Source: Oegoconia quadripuncta (lineage: Eukaryota; Arthropoda; Insecta; Lepidoptera; Autostichidae). From it: a stretch of DNA of 64,000 nucleotides. The notes under the pieces are model-generated. The model ran no database searches and was not told the origin of the DNA. It saw only the letters and a program-made list of their open reading frames with translations. The DNA is taken from NCBI GenBank assembly GCA_949316235.1, contig OX438742.1, forward strand, positions 31,068,853 through 31,132,852. The letters run 5' to 3'. Every line of letters starts with the position of its first letter. The stretch's first letter is position 1. A program made the translations under genes and the position numbers. Of this stretch, positions 49,137 to 57,769 are shown one piece after another.

Positions 49137-49330
49137 CGCGGTTTAATTAAAATGATTCGCGGTATGTAATAAAGTTTATTCACGGTGTGTAATTAAATTG
49201 ATTCGCGGTTTGATTCGCGGGGTGTAATTAAATCGATTCGCGGTTTGATTCGCGGGGTGTAATTAAATTGATTCGCGGTTTGATTCGCGGGGTGTAATTA
49301 AATCGATTCGCGCTTTGATCAACTTTATTC
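49137..49330. repeat. 35-bp tandem repeat array with gattcgcgg core
   Basis: Three almost identical 35-bp units lie at 49200-49234, 49235-49269 and 49270-49304, each with two gattcgcgg cores and a gtgtaattaaat block. The units alternate c/t at the last base. Degenerate units flank them on both sides (gattcgcggtatgtaata at 49154, attcacggtttgaaat to 49342). The array sits at the presumed outer part of the left Polinton TIR. Confidence 0.9.
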
Positions 49331-49427
49331 ACGGTTTGAAATAAAATAAATCCACGGCGCATCAGGTCTATTCATGGTTTGATATCATCTCGCGCGACTT
49401 TTTCACGCGTGTTGGAGTTTCATTAGG

Positions 49428-49690
49428 TATCGGAGGCCACCCGTGTAGTGTTTACCTGTTTTTTTTTTTTATATAGATTTAGCGACGTGTCGCTTCCTTT
49501 GTTCGAAAATTCTCTAGCATTGTCCTTTTCTCGTGTTGCATTTTGGTTGGAGTGTATGAATTAATTCTTTGTGATCAGTAGGTAAATTTTTAGATATCGG
49601 AGACCACCCGTGTAGTGTATACCTGATTTTTTTATATAGCTTTTGCGAAGTGTCCCTTCCTTTGTTCAAAAATTGTCTGTATTTCTATTG
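49428..49690. repeat. Two direct repeats of about 93 bp, 167 bp apart
   Basis: Copy 1 is at 49428-49520 and copy 2 at 49595-49690. Both contain tatcggag(g/a)ccacccgtg, tagtgt(t/a)tacctg, a T tract, tatatag, and cttcctttgttc(g/a)aaaatt. A second, shorter pair follows: gggattttatgagtattgtt (49738-49757) and gggttttatggttattgtt (49818-49836), each leading into ggcgaaggtaat-type text. These modules lie upstream of gene A and may be regulatory or replication-related. Confidence 0.8.
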
Positions 49691-49899
49691 AAGCAATATT
49701 TGCTTTAAGACGATTTCCGTTAGACTTATCTAACAAAGGGATTTTATGAGTATTGTTATAGGCGAAGGTATTTGTCGGTGTATAAATTACTTTTGGGTAG
49801 ACATCTGTAAAAAATTGGGTTTTATGGTTATTGTTATGGGCGAAGGTAATATTGCCTGTATATTTTAAACAAGTACAAACATGTTCCATCAAAATCGTC

Positions 49900-49938
49900 C
49901 TATATAAACCGATCCAACTCACTTGCTTATCCACAGTA
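49900..49938 (+). promoter_or_regulatory. Core promoter of TIR gene A
   Basis: A TATATAAA box at 49901 is followed about 32 bases later by an initiator-like cacagtacc (49932-49940). The start codon at 50002 has a strong context, gccaccATG. This is motif evidence only. Confidence 0.55.
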
Positions 49939-50001
49939 CCATTACGACCGCCAACAGTGCTATTTTATAGTTAAAAAGTGTGTATCTACGCAGTAGCCAC
50001 C

Positions 50002-50605
50002 ATGTCGGTAAGTTATGTTCTCATTAATTATTTAATCATTGAATCTTAGATTGATTTTAATACGTTTGATCAGTTAATTCATGTTAATTCAATAGTTCTA
50101 TCAGATTGTGTAATTAATTTGAAATTCTATCCTACAGATTACTCCTGATTATGATTACACACTGAAGAACTATTATTATCCTAATAAAAGCGATGACGAG
50201 GATCAGAACTCTCTTGACATGAAAGTTAAACAAAACATCACAAAGAGGACCAGCAAGGGCATTGATGCATTTTTTGAGAAAGCGAAGAAAAAGAAAACCA
50301 TAACATACTCATCAACCGTCGGTCAATCTAACGGAGAGGGTACCTCATATATTTCAACAAACTGTGATGACGGTTCCTCTGCAAGCCATCTCGTGAAAAT
50401 CGAAGTGTATGAAATGAATAAATTAAAACAAGTTTCACCCATAGACTACTGGAAACATGCAGATGTCCGTGTTAAATATTACGTCGCAACAGAGGAGGAT
50501 AAACATTATCAATCTGCAAGAGATTTAATTTATAACATAACTAAACAGGTAGCATCTAAGGTGGGCTGTACAAAGTATTTTGTAACAATGGATAAGAAAC
50601 AATAA
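50002..50605 (+). CDS. TIR gene A, small protein of unknown function
   Basis: There are two exons, 50002-50007 (Met-Ser only) and 50138-50605, joined in frame across a 130-bp intron (gtaagtt..cctacag). The product is 157 residues. It starts with a Tyr/Asp-rich stretch (about residues 4-28). A very basic patch follows (FFEKAKKKKTIT, about residues 46-57), then a Ser/Gly-rich linker. The rest contains ARDLIYNITKQVASKVGCTK near the end. There is no signal peptide or membrane segment. I do not recognise the family. The basic patch suggests nucleic-acid binding or a nuclear signal. The gene exists twice in the element, once per TIR (mirror at 63565-64000), so its dose is doubled and it is probably expressed early from the TATA box at 49901. 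Confidence 0.75.
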
Positions 50606-50812
50606 CACTTCCATTATTACTTAAAGCAATTTATGACAAGATTTTTTTAAATTTAACTTTATGGAACAAAATTAAGTAAACAATAGATTAGAAAAATAAT
50701 GCCTTTGGCTCCGTTACCGTCAGCTTAAATTATTACAAAACCATCGGCTACAAACAGCGGAGCGGAACACCAAGTACCTACTTTACGTTTTACCTGCTCC
50801 ACCACCCCGACA

Positions 50813-50840
50813 TTATAAGTGTACCGACGAAGCATTCAGT
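50813..50840 (+). promoter_or_regulatory. Core promoter of gene B (polB, left TIR)
   Basis: TTATAAG at 50813-50819 is followed by an arthropod-type initiator TCAGT at 50836-50840; the gene B start codon is at 50882. The same promoter is present inverted in the right TIR (63330-63357), where it drives the minus-strand gene B'. Confidence 0.6.
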
Positions 50841-51065
50841 CTCACCATTCGCTACCCAGCCACCAGTGCAGTGCTAACACGATGGCAAATCTGAACAACT
50901 CTCTGTTTGATGACCAACTGGTGCAACTGTGTCTCGAAGCCGAAGAACAAGATACGGATCGACAACTCTGTGATCTCTATGATGCAGTAACCCAGGGACC
51001 ACTCAAATCGTAAGTAGAAAAAAAATTGCACCATTTTAATGGGTAGAGGGGATGAGAGATCTTGC

Positions 51066-51090
51066 TATATAATGCCCTTTGTCGATCAGT
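51066..51090 (+). promoter_or_regulatory. Candidate promoter of nested ORF C
   Basis: Inside the gene B intron, TATATAA (51066-51072) precedes TCAGT (51086-51090), and the ORF C start codon follows at 51188. The spacing between TATA and initiator is slightly short, so the call is tentative. It is identical in the right TIR. Confidence 0.4.
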
Positions 51091-51187
51091 TTAACGTTTG
51101 TGTACGTTGGAATTTTGAAAGTTGTAATAAGCCTTTAGTTGATCAGTGTAGCTTTGTTTTAAATTAGAAATTTTGACTACCACAATA

Positions 51188-51475
51188 ATGTTATCGTTAT
51201 CAGCTGATGAAATAATGATGATAAAGAAATCACTTCTTCTAAGTAAATTTCATCCATTCATTAGAATGTGGTACATCAGCCATAAACTACCTGATCTTAT
51301 GATCAAGGACTCTGATATAATACCATATTTTACACCCTGCAATGGGCATTCGAAAAATATTAATAATAATTTCATTAGTGAGCTTGATGAAATTGATGGA
51401 GTTATGCAAATGCAAGCTTATTGCAAGTTATGTAGTTCTTCATGTAAGTATTGTGGAAACTGGGTGAATTTTTAG
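51188..51475 (+). CDS. Nested ORF C, small Cys-rich protein in the gene B intron
   Basis: The product is 95 residues from the ATG at 51188; the open frame extends 15 bases further upstream without an ATG. It begins MLSLSADEIMMIKKSLLLS and contains a C-terminal cysteine cluster, TPCNGH then YCKLCSSSCKYCGNW, whose five to six Cys plus His could bind zinc. There is no membrane segment or signal peptide. It lies wholly in the 569-bp intron of gene B on the same strand. A donor-like gtaagt at 51445 is present, but splicing from it into exon 2 would stop at once. The mirror copy (62695-62982) keeps the frame open with only two residue changes, which supports coding. Function unknown. Confidence 0.6.
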   Translation: MLSLSADEIMMIKKSLLLSKFHPFIRMWYISHKLPDLMIKDSDIIPYFTPCNGHSKNINNNFISELDEIDGVMQMQAYCKLCSSSCKYCGNWVNF

Positions 51476-54400
51476 TATTATTAAGTTAATTTAGTATTTA
51501 TATTTAAGTATGTAATCGTTTATCAAAACTATAAATTGAATATTTACATTTGTACTAATATAAATGTTTTGTTTACAGATTGAATTCGCAACTCGGTGGT
51601 AAAAGAAAAACAGATCCAAATGAGGGAGCCGCATCGAAGTCTCGTCGAACACACGAACCAACGACATCTTCGTCAAGACAAGTATCCCCAATTCAACATA
51701 TCTCAGACAATTCAAAGGTAGAGTGTTCAGTTTGCAAAGTGTTTGTTAGCAAACGATATTTGTCTAGTCATTTAAAAACTAATATCCACAAAAACAACGT
51801 TATAACTTGTCATGAGAATTTAAATAACGTACAGGTTATTGAGAGTGCTTTTGGACAAAGGATTAAAACTTATAGAATAACTTCCAAATCTGATGCTTCA
51901 AGTTTGTACATTGAAACTCCCGAATCATTTTTGTTTGGAATTAAATCAACTTTAATACAATTAATAAACATTTCTCTTAGCGAGCTAAATGCTATTAAAC
52001 TAAATTTTATTTTACATGCTGATTTTGTTCAGCAGACAAAGGATCTACAAAATTCTTTCGATTTTCAAACCATTAATTATACTTGCTGTAAGTCAGATGA
52101 TCAGGATGGCATTATCTGTACAATATTTAATGACATTACTGAAAAATTAAGTAACTTTGAAAGGAAAGATAGCGGATGGAGTTTAAAACAGATCAAGCAT
52201 ATTGATATGAATATTAATAAATTTAATCCTTTACGTGGTTCTTCCTTCATAGATTTACCTCTTGATATCAAACGTAAAAAAGCTGTGATCAATGTTAAAA
52301 ATAACGATAACCAATGTTTCTTGTGGGCTGTACTTTCAGCATTATATCCAGTTAATCAAAACGCTGAGAGAGTAACAAAATATATATCACATAAAAATAA
52401 ATTAAAATTTAACAATATTTCTTTCCCAGTTAAACTAAAAGATGTCCACAAATTCGAACAATTAAATGATATCAGCGTTAACGTTTTTGGTTTAGAATAT
52501 GATAGTAAAAGTAAGAAAAATAAGGTTATCGGACCTTTACATTTCACAAAATATAGGAAACCGACTCATGTTAATTTATTATATATTTCAAATGGTAATA
52601 ATAACATGAATCATTACTGCTATATAAAGAACTTATCGCGATTAGTTAGTAATCAAATTAATGACCATCATGCTAGCATATATATTTGTGACGGTTGCTT
52701 GTTATATTTCCAAACAAGGGAACGGTTAAACAATCACCAACAGTTAGATTGCAATCACATAAGGACTGATTTACCAAACGATAAAAGAAGGCCTAACAAA
52801 TGGTATGGCGAATCTTTACCTAATAATAAATTATCCTTCAATAATTTTGATAAAACGCTAAAAATGCCTTTTGTGATATATGCAGATTTCGAATCATTAT
52901 TAAATCCAGTACAAACATGTGACAATGACCCCACCAAATCCTTCACGAATAATGTTCAAAAACATGAAGTCTATAGCTTTGGTTATTATATTAAGTGTTC
53001 TTATGATGATAAGCTATCAGTTTATAGACACTATACTGGTGAGAATTGTTCCCTTATTTTTATGAAATCACTGAAAGATGATTTAATGGCAATTTCACAG
53101 AAACTTTCTTTTCAAGTAACTCCAGTTGCACTGACTTGTAATAATAATCATGATGTGTCACAAAGTACAATATGTTTCATTTGCAAAAAGGACTTGAATA
53201 ATGATTCCATGATAGATTACGACTGGTTTACCGGCTTGTATAAGGGAGTTGCTCACTCTATTTGTGCTTCTAATTATAGAGTCCCACGTTTCGTTCCTGT
53301 TTTCTTACATAATTTAAGTAACTATGATGCACATTTCATTGTACATGCATTAAATTTTGAAGAGGGTGAAATAACAATAATTCCTCAAAATAAAGAGAAG
53401 TACATATCATTTTCTAAGAAAATTAAAATGAACAATAAGACTATAGAATTAAGATTTCTTGATTCTTTTAGATTTATGCCTTGCAGTTTAGGAAACTTAG
53501 CACAAAATTTAGAAATCAATCAATTACATGAACTTCGAAAGAATTTTCCAAAAGAAGAAGATTTTAAACGCTTAGTCAGAAAAGGAATTTTTCCTTACGA
53601 GTGCATGACATCGTTTAGGGTTTTGAAACAAAATTCCCTTCCAAATCAAAATAAATTTTATAATTCTTTAACGAATGAATATATCTCTGATGAAAATTAT
53701 AAACATGCACAAGACGTATGGAATCATTTTGATTGTAAGAGTATGTGTGATTACTCCGATTTATATTTGAAAACGGATGTGTTGTTGTTAACTGATGTAT
53801 TCGAGAATTTTAGAAGCTTATGTTTAACAACATATGACTTAGACCCCGCTCATTATTATACAGTACCGGGACTAAGTTGGGATGCCATGTTAAAATATAC
53901 TAAAGAAAACTTAGAATTATTGACTGATTTTGAAAAAATTGCGTTTGTGAAAAAAGGCATCCGGGGTGGCATTTCTCAATGTAGCAATAGACATGCAAAA
54001 GCAAATAATATGTTTATGGAGGATTATAATAATACATTACCTTCATCATATTTAATTTACTTAGATGCAAACAATCTTTATGGTTGGGCTATGTCACAAT
54101 ATCTTCCCATTGGTGAGTTTGAATGGGTTGATGTAAATGTTGATTTTAACGTTCCAAACGATTCAAATTATGGTTTTATACTGGAAGTTGATTTAGAGTA
54201 TCCAGACCATTTGCACGACTCTCACTCCGATTTACCTTTTTGTCCAGACAGTATATGTACTGAAAATTGTAAAGAAAAAAAACTAGTAACTAATTTAAAC
54301 AATAAAAGTAAATACATAATTCACTATAGAAATCTAAAGCAGTGTTTAGAACATGGTCTGCTACTGACAAAAATCCATAGAATACTTAAATTTAAACAAA

Positions 54401-55288
54401 GTGCATGGCTAAAAAAGTATATCGATTTAAATACAAACTTACGATCATTAGCTAATTCAGACTTTCAAAAAGATTTTTATAAATTAATGAATAATTCTGT
54501 TTTTGGTAAAACCATGGAAAATATTGAAAAACGGGTTAATGTTAAACTTCTTACACATTGGGATAACCACGGTAAAGTTCAAGGAGCACAGAGATTAATA
54601 TCGCAGCCTGAATTTCATAGTCTATCAATTTTTTCAGAAACATTAGTTGCCATTCAGCTAAAAAAAACAAAATGTATGTATAATAAACCAATATATTTAG
54701 GATTTTGTATTTTAGATATTTCTAAAACATTAATGTACAGTTTTCACTATAATTATATGAATGTCAAATTTCAGAACAATTTAAAATTACTTTATACAGA
54801 TACTGATAGTTTTATCTATCAAATATTTACGAATAATTTCTATACTGATATAAAGCAAGATACTTACTTACTTACTTAATTACTTTGATACTTCAGACTA
54901 TCCTTCTAATAATAAGTATGGATTACCTCAAGTTAATAAGAAAAAACTGGGCTTATTTAAAGATGAAAATCATGGTAAAATATTTAAAGAGTTTGTCGGG
55001 TTGAGGTCCAAATTGTACGCAATTGAAGTAGAAAACAAATTAACCACTAAGGCAAAGGGTGTCAATAAAAATGTTTCCAAACACTTCATTATGGATCACT
55101 ATAAAAGTTCTTTATTCAACCAAAAGAACCATATTTCGGAGATGTTAAGATTTAAATCAATTAAACATGTCATTTACACACAGAAAATTAATAAGATATC
55201 TTTATCACACAATGACACTAAGAGGTATTTACTTAAAAATACAACAGATACTTTAGCTTGGGGGCACTACAAGTTAAGAAAGTCGTAA

Positions 55289-55632
55289 GTAATTTTAAGG
55301 TAGAATAAGTTTTAATTATAATGAGTTCTATTTTGTTACAATGTTTAAGTATTGAAAGAAATGGTTTTGTATTGGTTTACTTGTATAATTTTTAAGACGA
55401 CTATTTTACTTTTCTTATTTATAATTTTCTTTGTATGTTAAAATAAAAATTGTAATACTTATATTTACAAAGAGCAACACTTGGGTTCCTTGCTCGTTCC
55501 TCTCTGGGAGGACTCTGTCTCATGAATGAGTTTTATAAACTTATAGATTAAAAATTATTTGTTAATACAAATATTGAAGATAAATAGAAGGAAATTTATT
55601 TTTACTTTCCATTCCCCCATATTGCAGCTTTG
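55289..55632. other. polB-ATPase spacer with possible 5' UTR intron
   Basis: The spacer is AT-rich. A gtaagt sits at the polB stop codon (tcgtaagt, 55283-55290), and a good acceptor (cccatattgcag, ending 55627) lies five bases before the ATPase start codon. An intron in the ATPase leader is therefore possible. AATAAA at 55442-55447 may end polB transcripts. Confidence 0.4.
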
Positions 55633-56295
55633 ATGTTACACGTCACTCACAAAATGTTTCATTTTATTCATCCTTTCACGGCTATAGTAGCAGGGCCAAG
55701 CGGATGTGGTAAATCAAACTTCGTCACAAATTTTCTCAAATTTACAGAAGAAATATGTAACACTTCCTTTAAGAGAGTTTTGTGGTGCTATGATGAAATG
55801 CAACCTTTGTATAATCTGAATAATGTTATCTACAATCAGGGTATACCTGATTTAAATATGTTTGATGGTAAACAACCACAATTACTCATAATAGATGACC
55901 TTATGAGAGAATCCGACAGCCGCATTGTAGACATATTTACTAAAGGTAGTCATCACAGAAATCTCAGTGTATTTTATATATCGCAAAATTTATTTCATCA
56001 AGGTAGAGGCCAACGTGATATTTCTTTAAATTCTAGTTACATCATATATTTCAAAAATCCTAGAGACCGAACACAAATACGTCATTTAGCACGTCAGGTA
56101 TTCCCGGACAACTCCAAGTTCGTAGAAGAAGCATATAAGGATGCTACGTCAGATGCACATGGATATCTTATGACTGATTTAAAGCAGAATACAAATGATA
56201 TGTGTCGTTTTAAGACTAAACTGTTTCCGTTTGATAAAAACTGTGTTGTTTACGTACCGAAAAAGGGTTTTAAATATGATACACAACATGTCTGA
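55633..56295 (+). CDS. Genome-packaging ATPase (FtsK/HerA type)
   Basis: The product is 220 residues, the usual size of the Polinton packaging ATPase, which pumps the element's DNA into the capsid. Walker A is GPSGCGKS at residues 21-28. Walker B is LLIIDD at 84-89, followed by LMRESDS. The sensor-like segment VFYISQNLFHQG (about residue 119-130) and the arginine-rich FKNPRDRTQIRHLARQ complete the core. The ATG at 55633 is chosen because it directly precedes LHVTHKMFHFIHPFTAIVAG; the codon before it is TTG. The stop overlaps the start of the next reading frame (ATGTCTGA, 56288-56295). The frame is intact, with no missing catalytic residue. Confidence 0.92.
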   Translation: MLHVTHKMFHFIHPFTAIVAGPSGCGKSNFVTNFLKFTEEICNTSFKRVLWCYDEMQPLYNLNNVIYNQGIPDLNMFDGKQPQLLIIDDLMRESDSRIVDIFTKGSHHRNLSVFYISQNLFHQGRGQRDISLNSSYIIYFKNPRDRTQIRHLARQVFPDNSKFVEEAYKDATSDAHGYLMTDLKQNTNDMCRFKTKLFPFDKNCVVYVPKKGFKYDTQHV

Positions 56296-56400
56296 GGAAG
56301 CAATGGCACAATTACTAGCTTTACAAGTACTCAAACTTACTTATCGTTAAGCTTTATTGAAGCTAAAAAGGGTATAAATATCATCTTAATAGTGAAGTTT
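56288..56400 (+). pseudogene. Dead first copy of the small Cys-containing protein
   Basis: The frame starts at ATG 56288 overlapping the ATPase stop and reads 20 residues, including LLALQVLKLTYR, to a TAA at 56348-56350. The two genes downstream have LKPKYRDAVL and LKPKYREALL at the same place. The nucleotides after the stop (gctttattgaag) match the third copy (gctttattaaaa), so the stop is a GAA-to-TAA change in a decayed duplicate. Similarity fades by about 56375, where the promoter of the next copy begins. Confidence 0.7.
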
Positions 56401-56408
56401 TAATCAGT
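56373..56408 (+). promoter_or_regulatory. Core promoter of the second small Cys protein
   Basis: TATAAA at 56373-56378 and TCAGT at 56404-56408 (about 32 bases apart) lie directly upstream of the ATG at 56417. A similar pair precedes the next gene: taaataaa near 56650 and TCAGT at 56679-56683, with the ATG at 56692. Confidence 0.6.
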
Positions 56409-56416
56409 GCGAAATA

Positions 56417-56653
56417 ATGTCTGATGAAGATGCTACAAATCGCAAAAGTTTTCTGAAAGCATTAAAAATATTGAAACCTAAATATCGTGATGCTGTATTG
56501 GATTCCTGTAATGATGATGAAGTGAATCGTATTTGTGAATGCATTTTACTCATTTTTAAAGACAAAATTACTATAAATGATACAACGGACAAAACATTAA
56601 ATTTTTTTAAATTCAGCTGTTTCCTTACAAGTGATGTTTCTACAGACTCATAA
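56417..56653 (+). CDS. Small Polinton protein, ICEC family, short copy
   Basis: The product is 78 residues. LKILKPKYRDAVLDSCNDDE and VNRICECILLIFKDKITI (about residues 16-53) match the neighbouring gene at 56692 along its first half. The C-terminal basic region and hydrophobic tail of that gene are absent, replaced by a short FFKFSCFLTSD end. It is either a truncated duplicate or a variant without the membrane-active tail. It belongs to a family widespread in animal Polintons; no biochemical role is established that I know of. It has its own TATA/initiator pair. Confidence 0.7.
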   Translation: MSDEDATNRKSFLKALKILKPKYRDAVLDSCNDDEVNRICECILLIFKDKITINDTTDKTLNFFKFSCFLTSDVSTDS

Positions 56654-56691
56654 ATAAAACAAACAACGACAAGGTTAGTCAGTTTTAAACA

Positions 56692-57015
56692 ATGTCTGGA
56701 AGAGTAACGACTCATTGTGATTTATTGAAATCAATTCTCCTGCTTAAACCTAAATATCGTGAAGCTTTATTAAAATCTTGTGGAGAGGAAGAAATAAATT
56801 GCATTTGTGAATGTATTTTCAATGTTTTAAAAGGAAAAGTTCCTTTAGGAGATAAGGAAAAAAGTAAACTCAAGAATCACAAAACATTACTGCGAAAACT
56901 AATATCAAAAGGACCAAGTAAATCAAAAAAACGAATAATTGTTCAAAACGGTGGTGCCTTCTTACCTATTATTCTAGGTGCAGTCTTAAGCAGTTTGGTG
57001 AATGCTTTTACGTGA
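56692..57015 (+). CDS. Small Polinton protein, ICEC family, pX-like tail
   Basis: The product is 107 residues. The first half contains LLKPKYREALLKSCGEEEIN and ICECIFNVLKGKVPLG. A basic middle (KLISKGPSKSKKR, about residues 71-83) leads to a hydrophobic tail starting NGGAFLPIILGAV. This family is one of the commonest small proteins of animal Polintons. The GGxFLP-type tail after a basic segment recalls the C-terminus of adenovirus core protein X, so a DNA-condensing or membrane-active virion protein is a reasonable inference. Its stop overlaps the first ATG of the next gene by 14 bases. Confidence 0.8.
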   Translation: MSGRVTTHCDLLKSILLLKPKYREALLKSCGEEEINCICECIFNVLKGKVPLGDKEKSKLKNHKTLLRKLISKGPSKSKKRIIVQNGGAFLPIILGAVLSSLVNAFT

Positions 57016-57022
57016 TCTAATA

Positions 57023-57769
57023 ATGGAAAATACAAGAAAAATGATATTGATTGACCCCAGTGTTATAGAAAAACTTAAACACAAAGAGAGTTCTTTGGAA
57101 GATCCCTTATCTCGCTTAGATCAAGAAATGAAAAATATATTAGTTAGTAAATTAGATGATCATGAAAAATGGAAATTATACTCACAGATACTACAAAGAT
57201 ACTTATATTTTAGTGATGAAGGTCGACGCCCAATAAAATTACCCTTACTGCCGGAAGAAACTAACGATTCAAATTCTATAATTAATAAAGAAAATTCCGA
57301 CTTAGAACTTCCAAACAATAATCCACCCACCACAAAGAAGGACGTGTCGGAGTCTTTAATATATGATACATCTAATTTAATAAAATTGATCCCGAGAAGC
57401 TTCAAGAAAAAAGGTGAGTTGTTGATTAAAGCTTTAATAAACAACAAAAACATAATTAAATGGGATGAACAGGGAACTGTCTTTGTAGAAGATCAAGCCA
57501 TTCCCGGTAGTAATATCATAGACTTGCTCAACGATACGTTGAGACAATTAAAACGACCGAAACCAAGAGGTTGGGAACAGTTTTCTAAAGCATTAATACA
57601 AGCGCGTGTACCTATATTTTGTATTGGTAATCCTACAACAGCTGAGTACATGAGGAAATTGTGTGCTGATGATTTTACTCCTTTGAGTGAAGACACACCA
57701 AAGTCGGTACAACCACAACAAAAAAAGATAAAAAGGAAAATAGATTGGGAGAGATGGACGCCCTACTAG
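57023..57769 (+). CDS. Conserved Polinton protein of unknown function
   Basis: The product is 248 residues from the ATG at 57023; an upstream in-frame ATG at 57002 overlaps the previous gene and would add 7. The N-terminal part has PLSRLDQEMKNIL and KWKLYSQILQRYLYF. The middle is a polar, Ser/Asn/Pro-rich linker (about residues 85-115). The C-terminal part contains IIKWDEQGTVFVEDQAIPGS, then IIDLLNDTLRQ, RGWEQFSKALIQARVP and a basic end. I recognise this arrangement from Polintons of many animals, where it lies beside the capsid and integrase genes. Its role is not established as far as I know, but a virion-associated protein is plausible. It overlaps the integrase start by 16 bases. Confidence 0.75.
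   Translation: MENTRKMILIDPSVIEKLKHKESSLEDPLSRLDQEMKNILVSKLDDHEKWKLYSQILQRYLYFSDEGRRPIKLPLLPEETNDSNSIINKENSDLELPNNNPPTTKKDVSESLIYDTSNLIKLIPRSFKKKGELLIKALINNKNIIKWDEQGTVFVEDQAIPGSNIIDLLNDTLRQLKRPKPRGWEQFSKALIQARVPIFCIGNPTTAEYMRKLCADDFTPLSEDTPKSVQPQQKKIKRKIDWERWTPY

Larger units (their letters stand above)
50170..51668 (+). repeat. Left Polinton terminal inverted repeat (proven part)
   Basis: Every base here has an inverted counterpart at 62502-64000 with coordinate sum 114170 throughout, so no net indel occurs over 1.5 kb. Only a handful of substitutions were noticed: at about 50179, at about 50701, and three near 51283-51305. The TIR extends further left, because the window ends before its mirror can be compared. 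It contains all or most of gene A, the promoter, first exon and intron of gene B, the nested ORF C, and 90 bp of gene B exon 2. The inner border lies at about 51664-51668. Confidence 0.95.
50882..55288 (+). pseudogene. polB: Protein-primed DNA polymerase B (pPolB), frameshifted
   Basis: Exon 1 (50882-51009, 42.7 codons) splices in frame to exon 2 at 51579 across a 569-bp intron. Numbering exon 2 from 51580: C2H2 finger at 49-70; an OTU-protease-like block at about 243-360 (NDNQCFLWAV, later NHYCYIK); a second Cys/His finger at about 369-393; exonuclease motifs YADFES (Asp 436), NYDAHF (about 582) and the YSDLYLKTD region (about 727); polymerase motif A LDANNLYGW (Asp 829), B NNSVFGKT (about 971) and C YTDTDS (Asp 1074/1076). 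The DxxNLYG and YTDTDS forms and large insertions are those of protein-primed Polinton polymerases. At 54862-54878 a tract of 4-bp tact repeats ends in a stop. The remaining 135 residues, ending WGHYKLRKS, continue in the next frame from 54881 to 55288. One extra repeat unit accounts for the shift. Confidence 0.92.

Noticed and set aside
49632..49934. 100-codon minus-strand frame with an internally repeated AHNNNHK/AYNNTHK motif.
   Set aside because: The repetition comes from the duplicated gggattttatgagtattgtt DNA module upstream of gene A; the frame runs antisense through that promoter.
55283..55632. An intron joining polB to the ATPase as one fusion protein.
   Set aside because: Donor- and acceptor-like sites exist, but the polB stop is in the usual place and the ATPase has its own start at the family's normal N-terminus; a leader intron is the most that can be suggested.
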